Below, piece after piece: positions 1 to 8,574 of a DNA stretch of 64,000 bases. The notes beneath the pieces are model-generated. The model did not search any database, had not been told where the DNA came from, and saw only the letters and a program-made list of their open reading frames with translations. The DNA is from Mesorhizobium shangrilense (GTDB taxonomy: Bacteria > Pseudomonadota > Alphaproteobacteria > Rhizobiales > Rhizobiaceae). The position numbers and the translations under genes were made by a program. Position 1 is the first letter of the stretch. Every line of letters begins with the position of its first letter. The stretch spans positions 3,601,501-3,665,500 of the forward strand of contig NZ_JAQGPN010000001.1 in NCBI RefSeq assembly GCF_028826155.1. The letters are read 5' to 3'.

Positions 1-1
1 G

Positions 2-1273
2 ACTGCATCCGCCGCCTATGTCCACCCCATCTTCGCTGAGCCGAATCCGGCCTCTCAGGCGAAGCCCACCGAAAAGGCCGCGAGGCGCCGTCCAGCCATT
101 TCAGGCAAGTCGGAGCGCGCCGCTCGCCTGCCCGGAGACACCGCGTCAGATCAAGCCGACGCGGCACGGCCGCCCGCCGGCGCCAAGTCGAAAAGCCGGC
201 ATTGGTCGGAAATCTTCACACAGCGGAACGTCGCCTTCGTGGCCGATCCGACCCTCAAGGCTCGGTTCGAGCGTGTCTCGCTTGAGAATCCGCGCGCCCG
301 AGAAAAGCTCGCCGTCGTGCTTCAGGCCGCGGAGGCCGCTGAACCGCGAGCGACGCAGGCGGCAGTCGCCGCTGCGCCCGGCGGTCAGATGGCGGAACGC
401 TTCGCTCCGGTTCCTCCGGCGACCCCAAGCCTTCCCGTGCTCGCCTACGCCGACCCCTCGCCTGCCGGCCAGACCGGCGCACTGGCGACGATGCCGGCCG
501 CCACTGCCGTTGACGAGGCAGCCCGCGCGGCCGAGGACAACGAAGAGAACGATGCGGACGGAACCGCGCTCTCACCCGACTATGACGACACGCCCGAGGC
601 GACGCCGGTGCCGCTCGCCCGCCCGCGCACCGACGACGACGTCAGGCCTGACCCGCGTGCCAGCGTGCCGGATCGGAGCGTCGCGCAAAAGCCTGCCGCC
701 CGGCCGCGGGAAGATGTCGTCGAGGAGAAGCTGAAGCGCGAAGCCCAGCCGGCGCGCCGCGCCGAATCGAAGGTCGCCTATGCGCGACCGGACGACCCGT
801 CCGACAAACCGTCCGGCGGTCTTTTCAGGAATCTCTTCGGTCCCCGCGCCGGCAGCGGCGTCGCCGTCTACGACATCAGCGCCGCGAAGGTGTACATGCC
901 GGACGGTTCCGTGCTGGAGGCGCATTCGGGGATCGGCAAGATGGCCGACAATCCCCGATATGCGCATGTGAAGATGAATGGGCCCACGCCGCCCCACACC
1001 TACAATCTCAAGATGCGCGAGAAACGCTTTCACGGGGTCGAAGCGATCCGCATGCTGCCCGTCGACGGCAGGAACAAGCACGGCCGCGACGGTTTCCTGA
1101 CGCACAGCTATCTTCTGCGCGGCGGACGCGCGGAGTCGCATGGCTGCGTCGCTTTCAAGAATTACGACAAGTTTCTGAACGCCTTCAAGAAAGGCAAAGT
1201 CAGGCAGCTTGTGGTGGTGCCCGGCGGCGGCAAGCCCGCCATACAGGTGGCCAAGAACGGCCGCGACGCGTAG
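2..1273 (+). CDS. DUF2778 (L,D-transpeptidase-like) protein, 5' partial
   Basis: The reading frame is open from base 2 of the window to the TAG at 1271-1273 with no stop, so the true start lies upstream; the GTG at 239 is only an internal candidate. The first ~270 visible residues are Ala/Pro/Arg/Asp-rich and look like a disordered linker. The last ~140 residues form a compact domain containing AESHGCVAFKNYD, with the Cys at 1145-1147 and the His two residues before it. This resembles the DUF2778 family (also called Tlde1-like), related to the L,D-transpeptidase fold with an (S)HGC catalytic motif. Many rhizobial members have an N-terminal membrane anchor followed by a long linker; that part is outside the window. 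Likely envelope-located and acting on peptidoglycan (inference). Family assignment is fairly sure, activity is not. Confidence 0.8.
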   Translation, partial: TASAAYVHPIFAEPNPASQAKPTEKAARRRPAISGKSERAARLPGDTASDQADAARPPAGAKSKSRHWSEIFTQRNVAFVADPTLKARFERVSLENPRAREKLAVVLQAAEAAEPRATQAAVAAAPGGQMAERFAPVPPATPSLPVLAYADPSPAGQTGALATMPAATAVDEAARAAEDNEENDADGTALSPDYDDTPEATPVPLARPRTDDDVRPDPRASVPDRSVAQKPAARPREDVVEEKLKREAQPARRAESKVAYARPDDPSDKPSGGLFRNLFGPRAGSGVAVYDISAAKVYMPDGSVLEAHSGIGKMADNPRYAHVKMNGPTPPHTYNLKMREKRFHGVEAIRMLPVDGRNKHGRDGFLTHSYLLRGGRAESHGCVAFKNYDKFLNAFKKGKVRQLVVVPGGGKPAIQVAKNGRDA

Positions 1274-1562
1274 CGCCGCTCTCAGCGTTCGGCGCGGGGT
1301 GGGCAATTCTCTGCGTGACGCCGACATTCGGCGAACGTTGCTCCTGTCGCACCAAGATGACGTCCGCCCCGACAGCGATGTCTGACGGCCCCCTGCGCGG
1401 CGGCGGTGAAGCCCTCCCCGGACGCGTCGGGATGCGCGCTTTCTCGATCGGATAAACCTTACGCGCTCTCCGCAGCCGGTTGCTTCGGCGCATGCAGGCC
1501 CGTCGATAGATTTGCGCCATCGCGCACAGGCGGCCTGTCGATGCGCATGACCGGAGCAACCC

Positions 1563-2990
1563 ATGAAGCGTCATCACTATCTTCTCGCGGCAAGCATAAC
1601 CCTCCTCCTTGCTGGAACGAGCCTGAGTTCAGCCCAACAACCGGCGAACGGGCCTTGCAGGCCGGACGGAACGATCGAGAGCATCCTCTGCCGTCCGACG
1701 GCGACAATACCTGCTTCGAACGAAGCCCTCCCGGGCGGCGGCCATGAGTCAAGCGGCCCCAAGACCGACGGCGGCGGCGATGGCGGTGATGGCGATGGCA
1801 GCGGCGGCGGTGACGGCGGCGGCGATGGCGATGGCGGCGACGGCGGCGGTGATGGCGGCGGCGGCGATGGCGGCGATGCCGGCGGCGATGGCGGCGATGG
1901 CGGCGGCGGTGATGGCGGCGACGGCGGCGATGGCGGTGGTGACGGCGGCGGTGGTGATGGCGGCGGCGGCGGCGATGGCGGCGGCGGCGATGGCGGCGAT
2001 GCCGGCGGCGGTGACGGCGGTGGCGGCGGCGGTGACGGCGGCGATGCCGGCGGCGGTGACGGCGGCGATGGCGGCAATGGCGGCGGCGGCGGCGATGGCG
2101 GTGGTGACGGCGGCGATGGCGGCGGTGGTGACGGCGGTGACGGCGGCGGCGATGGCGATGGCGGCGGCGGTGACGGTGGTGACGGCGGTGACGGCGGCGG
2201 CGATGGCGATGGCGGCGACGGCGGCGGTGATGGCGGCGGCGGCGATGGCGATGGCGGCGGCGGCGGCGGTGACGGTGGTGACGGCGGCGGCGGCGGCGGC
2301 GATGGCGATGGCGGCGGCGGTGACGGCGGCGGTGACGGCGGCGGCGGTGACGGTGGTGACGGCGGCGGTGACGGCGGCGGCGATGGCGATGGCGGCGGCG
2401 GCGATGGCGGCGGTGACGGCGGCGGCGAAGGCGGTGACGGCGGCGCTGATGGCGGCGGTGATGGCGGTGACGACGGCGGTGATGGCGGCGGCAGCAACGG
2501 CGATGGCGGCGGCGGTGACGGCGGCGGCGAAGGCGGTGACGGCGGCGGTGATGGCGGCGGCAGCAACGGCGATGGCGGCGGTGGCGGTGACGGCGAAGGC
2601 GGCGAAGGCAGCAGCGAAGGCGGCGGCGGTGACGACGGCGGCGGCGGTGACGGCGGCGATGGCGGCGATGGCGGCGGTGGTGACGGCGGTGACGGCGGCG
2701 GAGGAAGCGATGAAGGCGGAAGCGGCGATGAGGGAGGAAGCAGTGCCGCCACTGGCTTCAGCGGAGGCAAGAGCAGCCATGGCAAAGATTTTAGCCGAAG
2801 CAGCGCAGCCAAGGGCTTTTACGAAAGCAAGGGCAGCCACAGCAAAGACGGCGGCGGCAAGGGCCTCTCAGGAAAGGACTTCGGCGCCAGCAAGAGCATG
2901 AGCACCCTCAACCACGCCAGCCACGACGGTGACGGCGGCGGTGGCGGAGGTCATGGAAGCGGCGCCGGCGGCGGAAATTCCTACCGCTAG
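1563..2990 (+). CDS. secreted Gly/Asp-repeat (GGD) protein
   Basis: 475 residues. A GGAG ribosome site lies 7 nt before the ATG. Residues 1-24 are a convincing signal peptide (MKRHHYLLAASITLLLAG.. with SSAQQ cleavage region). A short mature N-terminal segment has two Cys (CRPDG..LCRP). Residues ~70-390 are almost only Gly and Asp, built from GGD, GGGD and DGDGG units, with a few Ala, Asn, Ser and Glu substitutions towards the end. The C-terminal ~80 residues are Gly/Ser/Lys/His-rich with imperfect KDF/KGF repeats, ending GGGNSYR. The pattern is not the RTX nonapeptide GGxGxDxUx, because the aliphatic position is missing. A polyanionic, secreted, possibly cation-binding structural protein is a plausible reading. 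Other frames over the tract are also open because of the repeat, but only this frame has a signal peptide and ribosome site. Function unknown. Confidence 0.75.
   Translation: MKRHHYLLAASITLLLAGTSLSSAQQPANGPCRPDGTIESILCRPTATIPASNEALPGGGHESSGPKTDGGGDGGDGDGSGGGDGGGDGDGGDGGGDGGGGDGGDAGGDGGDGGGGDGGDGGDGGGDGGGGDGGGGGDGGGGDGGDAGGGDGGGGGGDGGDAGGGDGGDGGNGGGGGDGGGDGGDGGGGDGGDGGGDGDGGGGDGGDGGDGGGDGDGGDGGGDGGGGDGDGGGGGGDGGDGGGGGGDGDGGGGDGGGDGGGGDGGDGGGDGGGDGDGGGGDGGGDGGGEGGDGGADGGGDGGDDGGDGGGSNGDGGGGDGGGEGGDGGGDGGGSNGDGGGGGDGEGGEGSSEGGGGDDGGGGDGGDGGDGGGGDGGDGGGGSDEGGSGDEGGSSAATGFSGGKSSHGKDFSRSSAAKGFYESKGSHSKDGGGKGLSGKDFGASKSMSTLNHASHDGDGGGGGGHGSGAGGGNSYR
1776..2720 (+). repeat. degenerate GGCGGCGAT-type tandem repeat tract
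   Basis: About 950 bp built from GGC, GGT, GAT and GAC codons, mostly permutations of GGCGGCGATGGC and GGCGGTGACGGC. It encodes the Gly/Asp region of the secreted protein. The plus strand is strongly G-rich, with dense GG doublets, so replication slippage and G-rich secondary structure are possible (inference). The unit is interspersed and degenerate, not a perfect array. Confidence 0.9.
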
Positions 2991-3168
2991 ATCGATGTCC
3001 GCGAAAACGTGAGCGTAGCGATGGAGGCCGGGACCTTTGCCGGCCTCCCATGATTCGATCAAGGCGATCGCGCGACCGCACCTGTCATCAGCATGGCAAG
3101 CCTTCAACTGCACATGGCCGAACCAGGCCGGGATGCCTGGATCGAGCGGTTGCCGCACCTGCCCGCGC

Positions 3169-3855
3169 TCAAGGGACCCGTCGCCTGATCACCGCCAGGT
3201 CGAGCGTCGTGCGGATGGAAAAGCCAATCCTTTCATAAAGATCGATAGCGGCCTGGTTGGTGTCGTAGGCGTGCAGGAACGGCTTCTCACCGCGCGCCAT
3301 GATGCGGCCGGCGACAAACAGCGAGAGCCGCCTGCCAAGCCCCTTACCCTGAAAGTCCGGATGTGTGCACACCCCGCTCAGTTCTGCAAAGCCGTCCTGC
3401 TTCATCCGCTCGCCGGCCATCGCCACCAGCCTGCCGTTCACCTTGACCCCGAAGAATTGGCCGAGCGCCGCGGCGCGCAGCGTGAACGGACCGGGCTTCG
3501 TCAGCGTCGCCAGTTCCAGCATGTCCTCGGCATCCGCGTCCGACAGCCCTACGATATCAGGATCGCCCGATGCCGCGATGGGGCGCTGCGCAACCATCTG
3601 CACGACGCGTCCGGTTCCGGATGCTTCCGCGGATGGAGGCAGCACGACGCCGCCAGTCTGCACCACGACCAGCGTTTCGTCCCCCTCCAGCAGGTCCGAC
3701 AGCGCCCGAAGGCTGTCATCATCGTCTCCGCCCGTTGCGGCAAAAGGGATGATGCCTCGCTGGTATCGGCGTGCGAGCGGTCCGCCCGCCGCGAATGGCG
3801 CCTGACGCGTCGTCAGCGCGCTCCACACGGGACGGTCGAGAATGTGCGCGGTCAT
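3169..3855 (-). CDS. GNAT family N-acetyltransferase
   Basis: 228 residues. The C-terminal half has the GNAT acetyl-CoA site: LSGVCTHPDFQGKGLGRRL contains the Q/RxxGxG/A loop, followed by FLHAYDTNQAAIDLYERIGF, the usual C-terminal strand-helix pattern (FR47-like subgroup). The N-terminal ~110 residues are more divergent. The start ATG (3853-3855) overlaps the TGA of the upstream marR-type gene by 4 nt (ATGA), so the two form one translationally coupled unit and the regulator probably controls the acetyltransferase. Substrate unknown. Confidence 0.88.
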   Translation of the reverse strand: MTAHILDRPVWSALTTRQAPFAAGGPLARRYQRGIIPFAATGGDDDDSLRALSDLLEGDETLVVVQTGGVVLPPSAEASGTGRVVQMVAQRPIAASGDPDIVGLSDADAEDMLELATLTKPGPFTLRAAALGQFFGVKVNGRLVAMAGERMKQDGFAELSGVCTHPDFQGKGLGRRLSLFVAGRIMARGEKPFLHAYDTNQAAIDLYERIGFSIRTTLDLAVIRRRVP

Positions 3856-4346
3856 GGCGCAACCTCTTTACCGTTCTGGGCCCGGCGATCGAGAGGCGTG
3901 GCCGTGAGCCGCCGCTCGATGTCGCCAAGCTGTCCCAGCAGTGGACCGGAGAGATCCGCGCAGACGTCCTTTACGGCTGCCTCGATGCGCGGCCAGACGT
4001 GCTTTCGCGAAAACTCGATCAGTCGCCGTCCCTCCGGCGTGAGCGTGACCACGCGACGCCGCTGGTCGTTGCCGGCCGGGCCCACCGCCAGAAGGCCCTG
4101 CCTGACCAGTTGCCCCACGGTGCGCGTCACACCCGGCTGGCTGATTCCGACGGCCAGCGCGAGATCGCCAATGCTCAGCGGTCCCTGACCATCGATCGCC
4201 GCCAGGATCGGGTACTGGCTGGATTGGATCGGCACGTCATATGCATCCATGATGCGCTGCGCGTCGGTCTGCAGCCGGTCGCCGATGCGCTTTAGGCGGG
4301 TCCCGAGGGTGAGAAAGCCGAATCCGCGAACGATGTCCTCAACCAT
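3852..4346 (-). CDS. MarR family transcriptional regulator
   Basis: 164 residues from the ATG at 4344-4346 (MVEDIVRG). The frame is open further upstream but that extension has no ribosome site and low-quality sequence; GAGGA lies directly before the chosen ATG, an unusually tight spacing, so the start is not certain. The winged helix-turn-helix is visible: LSIGDLALAVGISQPGVTRT (recognition region) followed by the wing AGNDQRRRVVTLTPEGRRL, diagnostic of MarR proteins. It heads a two-gene unit with the GNAT enzyme and is divergent from the small gene at 4481. A perfect 12-bp palindrome at 4371-4382 is a natural candidate operator. Confidence 0.88.
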   Translation of the reverse strand: MVEDIVRGFGFLTLGTRLKRIGDRLQTDAQRIMDAYDVPIQSSQYPILAAIDGQGPLSIGDLALAVGISQPGVTRTVGQLVRQGLLAVGPAGNDQRRRVVTLTPEGRRLIEFSRKHVWPRIEAAVKDVCADLSGPLLGQLGDIERRLTATPLDRRAQNGKEVAP

Positions 4347-4370
4347 TTCCTCACTCGCATTTGCATAACC

Positions 4371-4382
4371 TGTTATATAACA
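4371..4382. promoter_or_regulatory. palindrome TGTTATATAACA, candidate MarR operator
   Basis: A perfect 12-bp palindrome 25 bp upstream of the marR-type start and about 100 bp upstream of the divergent small gene. MarR proteins commonly bind AT-rich palindromes of this size in their own promoter. The assignment is inferred from position and symmetry only. Confidence 0.5.
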
Positions 4383-4480
4383 CCTTATACACCCTGTCCA
4401 CCACAGTTCTGTTGCGACATCATTGCTCCCGCGCAGCTGCCTGCATATTCTGGATCGCGCACGCCGCAGGAGAAGGTCGC

Positions 4481-4789
4481 ATGGACTGGCATCACATGAA
4501 GAGCGCGCCGAAGGATGGCAGCCGGATCCTGGTGACGGTGAGGCCGTCCGAGCAGGGAGCCGCGGAAGTCGACGTCGCATACTGGGCCCGGGCCGACCAG
4601 TTCGGCATGGAAGGCTGGCGCGCCGCCGACTCCTATCCTGGACATATGATCGGCTACGCCGAGCCCGAGCTGAAATGCTGGATGCCCTTGCCCAGGGCCA
4701 ATGCGGGGCAGGACGCCGCGACCATCGACGAGATGCCTGCGCCGTGGGAAGGCGAGGACGTCGAGGAACTTCATGGTTCCGGGATCTGA
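4481..4789 (+). CDS. small conserved hypothetical protein (WHxxxSAPKDG type)
   Basis: 102 residues from ATG 4481, chosen because AGGAGAAGG lies just upstream at normal spacing. It begins MDWHHMKSAPKDGSRILVTV, a pattern seen in small proteins often labelled DUF551-like or hypothetical (W..I.SAPKDG..IL), rich in Trp and with a following VAYWAR segment. There is no signal peptide or membrane segment. It is divergent from the marR-GNAT unit. Function not known; family resemblance is from memory. Confidence 0.7.
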   Translation: MDWHHMKSAPKDGSRILVTVRPSEQGAAEVDVAYWARADQFGMEGWRAADSYPGHMIGYAEPELKCWMPLPRANAGQDAATIDEMPAPWEGEDVEELHGSGI

Positions 4790-5164
4790 GGGACAGCGTC
4801 CATCCCGCGATCGCCGCCGCCGGATTGACTGGAAGTCAGCCCGCTGCGGGTGGCAAACGTCCGGGTTCTCCCAAGCCTTGCCAATCCACATCTCCTCCTG
4901 TATGGAGCGCCCCAATCTGCCGGTCCCGACTGGGGGCTGAACGGAGGGCCGGAGGTTTACCGAGGGATTCGTATCCCGAAGTTGCCTTCGTCGCGTCGGA
5001 ATAGTCCGTCCGCCTCCCGTGTCTCCGCTCTCGACCGTCTCGACATGCGCCTTTCTTCTCCTGAGGGCGGCCGCAAGGCCACCGAAGGATCCAAGAGAAG
5101 TTGCAGAGGCTTAGCCGTTGGGCCGCCGGTAGAGACGATAAACTGAAGAAAGGCAAAGACGAGC
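4790..5164. other. intergenic region upstream of rpsF
   Basis: 375 bp without a convincing gene. It should hold the promoter and leader of the rpsF-rpsR-rplI operon. I found no clear -35/-10 pair, and no leader hairpin I could assign to a known ribosomal-protein autoregulatory motif. Short open frames here are GC-driven. Confidence 0.4.
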
Positions 5165-5641
5165 ATGGCTCTCTACGAACATGTGTTCCTTGCCCGCCAG
5201 GATCTGTCGCAGCAGCAGGTCGATGCACTTGTCGAAAACTACAAGGGCATCATCACTGCCGGTGGCGGCTCCGTCGGTCGGGTCGAGAACTGGGGACTGA
5301 AGTCCCTCACCTACCGCGTGAAGAAGAACCGCAAGGCCTACTACACGCTCATGGACATCACCGCGCCGGCGGAGGCCATCAAGGAGATGGAGCGCCAGCA
5401 GGGTCTGTCGGAAGACGTTCTGCGCTTCATGACCATCAAGGTCGAGAAGCACGAGGAAGGTGCCTCGGCCATGATGCAGAAGCGCGAAGAGCGCTCCGAG
5501 CGCGGCTTCGGCGATCGCGGTGATCGTCCGCGTGGCGGCTTTGGCGATCGCGACCGTGGTCCGCGCAGCTTTGGCGACCGCGACGGCGGCGACCGTGGTC
5601 CGCGCCGTCCGCGCGAAGAGGCAGCAGGAGCTAGCGAATAA
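5165..5641 (+). CDS. rpsF: 30S ribosomal protein S6
   Basis: 158 residues. It starts [20 protein letters not shown] and has the S6 core with [20 protein letters not shown] and [10 protein letters not shown], binding 16S rRNA next to S18. After residue ~110 comes an extension made of repeated [22 protein letters not shown] Arg/Gly/Asp units, making it longer than the ~100-135 residues of many bacteria; such tails are known in alphaproteobacterial S6. The stop TAA shares its last A with the rpsR ATG at 5641. Confidence 0.97.
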   Translation: MALYEHVFLARQDLSQQQVDALVENYKGIITAGGGSVGRVENWGLKSLTYRVKKNRKAYYTLMDITAPAEAIKEMERQQGLSEDVLRFMTIKVEKHEEGASAMMQKREERSERGFGDRGDRPRGGFGDRDRGPRSFGDRDGGDRGPRRPREEAAGASE

Positions 5642-5889
5642 TGGTCGACATCAACCAGATCCCGACCCGGCGTCCTTTCCACCGCCGCCGCAAGACCTGC
5701 CCGTTCTCGGGCGCCAACGCGCCGCGCATCGACTACAAGGACGTGCGCCTGCTGCAGCGCTACATTTCCGAGCGCGGCAAGATCGTGCCGTCGCGCATCA
5801 CGGCGGTCAGCCAGAAGAAGCAGCGCGAGCTCGCCCAGGCGATCAAGCGCGCCCGCTTCCTCGGCCTTCTGCCCTACGTGGTGAAGTAA
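5641..5889 (+). CDS. rpsR: 30S ribosomal protein S18
   Basis: 82 residues, the usual length. It contains [10 protein letters not shown] and [19 protein letters not shown], then [20 protein letters not shown], the S18 signature. It lies in the small-subunit platform with S6. Its start overlaps the rpsF stop by one base (TAATG), so translation is likely coupled. Confidence 0.98.
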   Translation: MVDINQIPTRRPFHRRRKTCPFSGANAPRIDYKDVRLLQRYISERGKIVPSRITAVSQKKQRELAQAIKRARFLGLLPYVVK

Positions 5890-6081
5890 GGCTTCCTGCG
5901 GGCGGCCTGGCCGCCCGCAACCCATCCCCGGCGATCGGCGCCGAGGTTGAGCATTCAATATCCGAGTTGGAGCTGCGGCTCCTAACTGCCGCGACAGGCA
6001 GGACAGCGAAATCGGCGGAAACGCCCCTTGCTTCCAGCCTGTCTCCAATTCCGCCAACTATGGCAACTGTGGAGATTCACA

Positions 6082-6657
6082 ATGGAAGTCATTCTTCTCG
6101 AACGCATTTCGCGCCTTGGCCAGATGGGTGAAACCGTCAGGGTGAAGGACGGCTTCGCCCGCAACTTCCTGCTGCCGCAGGGCAAGGCGCTGCGCGCCAA
6201 CGAAGCCAACAAGAAGAAATTCGAAGGCCAGCGCGCCCAGCTTGAAGCCCGCAACCTGGAGCGCAAGTCGGACGCGGAGAAGGTCGCCGAGAGCCTCGAC
6301 GGCAAGGCATTTGTCGTGGTGCGCACCGCCGGCGAGACCGGCCAGCTCTACGGCTCGGTGTCGACGCGCGACATTTCCGATCTGCTGAGCGCCGAGGGCT
6401 TCACCGTCGCTCGCAACCAGGTCGAACTCAATCATCCGATCAAGACGATCGGCCTCAACAAGGTGGCGATCGCGCTGCATCCGGAGGTCGAGGTCACGAT
6501 CACGCTCAACATCGCACGCAGCGCCGAAGAGGCGGAGCGTCAGGCCCAGGGCGAGACGCTCACCACCGCCGAGGCGATCTACGGCGAGGACATCAACGAG
6601 AACGCGCGACCGGACAGCTTCTTCGACCCGAACGCCGACGAAGGCGAGGAAGCGTAA
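6082..6657 (+). CDS. rplI: 50S ribosomal protein L9
   Basis: 191 residues from ATG 6082, preceded by GGAG at 8 nt. It begins [19 protein letters not shown], followed by [16 protein letters not shown], the L9 N-terminal domain that binds 23S rRNA, then the connecting helix and the C-terminal domain. A ~35-residue acidic tail ([18 protein letters not shown]..) extends beyond the E. coli length. A 190-bp gap separates it from rpsR, with no other gene in between. Confidence 0.97.
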   Translation: MEVILLERISRLGQMGETVRVKDGFARNFLLPQGKALRANEANKKKFEGQRAQLEARNLERKSDAEKVAESLDGKAFVVVRTAGETGQLYGSVSTRDISDLLSAEGFTVARNQVELNHPIKTIGLNKVAIALHPEVEVTITLNIARSAEEAERQAQGETLTTAEAIYGEDINENARPDSFFDPNADEGEEA

Positions 6658-6690
6658 GCTCGCCCACCAATTCCGTAACTGGACTAAAGA

Positions 6691-6716
6691 CCCGGGCCTC
6701 GCGCCCGGGTTTTTTA
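6691..6716 (+). terminator. intrinsic terminator of the rpsF-rpsR-rplI operon
   Basis: A perfect 7-bp stem CCCGGGC (6691-6697) / GCCCGGG (6703-6709) with a 5-nt loop, followed by six T. It lies 35 nt after the rplI stop. A textbook Rho-independent terminator. Confidence 0.93.
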
Positions 6717-6758
6717 TTGTTCTGGCGCATTTCCCGTTGCGTTAGAATGACGCAGGAT

Positions 6759-6779
6759 AAGGTAAGATAGCCTTACTTT
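6759..6779. promoter_or_regulatory. imperfect inverted repeat before cfa
   Basis: AAGGTAAG (6759-6766), 5-nt spacer, CTTACTTT (6772-6779); seven of eight arm positions pair. It ends 15 bp before the cyclopropane synthase start, where an operator would sit. No regulator family can be named from the sequence. Confidence 0.3.
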
Positions 6780-6794
6780 GTTGAGTGCCTTCTG

Positions 6795-8105
6795 ATGAAC
6801 ATTCTGCTTGAGCGCGTGATCCGTCGCCTGGTCAAGACGGGAAATCTCAAGGTTACCGGACCGAAGGGGTCGACAACGACCTTCGGCGACGGGAGCGGTC
6901 CGCCGGTCCACCTGCATATCAAGACCCGGCACGCAGAGCGGGCGATCACCATCGATCCCAGTCTCGGCCTGCCCGAATCCTTCATGGACGGCGAAATCGA
7001 CTTCCTCGAAGGCGACGTGTTCGGCTTCCTGCGCATCGTCAACCAGGCCATCGGACCGACCGGAATTGTCGACACGGCATGGACGCGTGCGTTCGAGGGC
7101 CTGCGCGCCGCCTTCCGGCGGCTGCAGCAGGTGAACACGCAGGCGCGCTCGAAGCGCAACGTGCAGCGCCACTACGACCTTTCCGGGGAACTCTACCGGC
7201 TCTTCCTCGACGAGGACATGCAATACTCATGCGCGTATTTCGAGCGGCCCGACATGACGCTGGACGAGGCGCAGCAGGCCAAGAAGCGCCACATCGCCGC
7301 GAAGCTGAAGCTGAAGCCCGGGCAGACCGTGCTCGACATAGGCAGCGGATGGGGCGGTCTCGGCCTCTACCTCGCCAAGACATTCGAAGCGGAGGTGCTC
7401 GGCGTCACCCTCTCGACCGAACAGCATGGGGTTGCGACCCAGCGGGCGCAAGCGGCGGGCCTGGAGGATCGCGCGCATTTCGAGATCCGCGACTACCGCG
7501 ATCTCAACGAGCGGTTTGACCGCATCGTCTCGGTCGGCATGTTCGAACATGTCGGCGTCAACCACTACCGCACCTTCTTCGACAAATGCGCGACGCTGCT
7601 GAAGCCCGACGGCGTCATGGTGCTCCATGCCATCGGCCGGTTCGGACCGCCGACCGCCACCGCGGCGTTCATCCGGAAGTACATCTTCCCGGGCGGCTAC
7701 ATCCCTGCCCTTTCCGAGGTCTTCCCGGCCATCGAGAAAGCCGGCCTCATGACGGACGATGTCGAGATCCTGCGGCTCCACTATGCCGACACCCTGAAAC
7801 ATTGGCGGGATCGGTTCCTCGCCAACCGCGACCGCGCAAGGGAGATCTACGACGAACGCTTCTGCCGCATGTGGGAATTCTATCTGTCCGGCTCGGAAGC
7901 GGCTTTCCGCTGGCAGGACCTGATGGTCTTCCAGATCCAGCTCACCAAGAGGAACGACGTGCTGCCAGTGACCCGCAGCTACATAGAGAAATGCGAGAAG
8001 GCGCTTTCGATGCACGAGATGGCGCACGGTGGATCTCTGGCGGAGGAGACGGAAGCAGCACCCGCCAAGCGCCGGACGGGCCGGCGGGTCTCGGGGAAGG
8101 ATTAG
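6795..8105 (+). CDS. cfa: cyclopropane-fatty-acyl-phospholipid synthase
   Basis: 436 residues. It transfers a methylene from S-adenosylmethionine to unsaturated acyl chains of membrane phospholipids. Visible: the N-terminal lipid-binding part (..HLHIKTRHAERAITIDPSLG..), QRHYDLSGELYRLFLDEDMQ, YSCAYFERPD, the SAM-binding loop VLDIGSGWGGLGLYLAK, and SVGMFEHVGVNHYRTFF with the E of the active region. C-terminal ~25 residues are a basic tail. A possible operator-like inverted repeat lies upstream. Rhizobia often have more than one paralogue, so the exact cfa number is not assignable. Confidence 0.93.
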   Translation: MNILLERVIRRLVKTGNLKVTGPKGSTTTFGDGSGPPVHLHIKTRHAERAITIDPSLGLPESFMDGEIDFLEGDVFGFLRIVNQAIGPTGIVDTAWTRAFEGLRAAFRRLQQVNTQARSKRNVQRHYDLSGELYRLFLDEDMQYSCAYFERPDMTLDEAQQAKKRHIAAKLKLKPGQTVLDIGSGWGGLGLYLAKTFEAEVLGVTLSTEQHGVATQRAQAAGLEDRAHFEIRDYRDLNERFDRIVSVGMFEHVGVNHYRTFFDKCATLLKPDGVMVLHAIGRFGPPTATAAFIRKYIFPGGYIPALSEVFPAIEKAGLMTDDVEILRLHYADTLKHWRDRFLANRDRAREIYDERFCRMWEFYLSGSEAAFRWQDLMVFQIQLTKRNDVLPVTRSYIEKCEKALSMHEMAHGGSLAEETEAAPAKRRTGRRVSGKD

Positions 8106-8246
8106 CGGCGGACCGGCGCGCACACACGGCGGCGCCGTCGTGTCTTGTGCGGTCGCTCCGAACCACGTCCGGCAGCAGCTCGCCGGCTTGACCTGTTTCA
8201 CAGCAGGCCCTAGCCAGACGCCAGCCCGCCGCAACCCGGACCAACC

Positions 8247-8570
8247 ATGACCTACCCCCTCTTCATCGCCGCCGCACTGGCGGAAATCGCCGGCTGCTTT
8301 GCGTTCTGGGCATGGTGGCGCCTGGACAAGTCGCCTCTGTGGCTGCTGCCCGGCATCGCCTCTCTGATCCTCTTCGCTTGGCTGCTCTCGCTCGCAGATT
8401 CTCCCGCCGCAGGCCGTACCTACGCCGCCTATGGCGGAATCTACATTGTCGCCTCTCTGGGGTGGCTTTGGGCTGCCGAAGGCCTGCGGCCGGACCGCTG
8501 GGACGTCATCGGGGCCGCGATCTGCCTTGTTGGCGCCACGGTGATCTTCGCCGCGCCACGGAGCGTCTAG
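8247..8570 (+). CDS. YnfA/UPF0060 family membrane protein
   Basis: 107 residues, the usual length of this family (~108). Four hydrophobic helices fill the sequence. The family pattern [20 protein letters not shown] at the N-terminus and [19 protein letters not shown] followed by [20 protein letters not shown] is clear. It is distantly related to small multidrug resistance-type transporters; a transport function is not established. It ends 4 nt before the next start, so the two are probably cotranscribed. Confidence 0.9.
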   Translation: MTYPLFIAAALAEIAGCFAFWAWWRLDKSPLWLLPGIASLILFAWLLSLADSPAAGRTYAAYGGIYIVASLGWLWAAEGLRPDRWDVIGAAICLVGATVIFAAPRSV

Positions 8571-8574
8571 GACG

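Noticed and set aside
1776..2720. RTX calcium-binding nonapeptide repeats
   Set aside because: The tract lacks the aliphatic residue and nine-residue period of GGxGxDxUx.
1577..2840. Long Pro/Ser, Ala/Met/Val and Ala/Ile/Thr reading frames over the Gly-Asp tract on both strands
   Set aside because: They exist only because the 3-base-periodic repeat contains no stop codons in most frames; none has a signal peptide plus ribosome site like the GGD frame.
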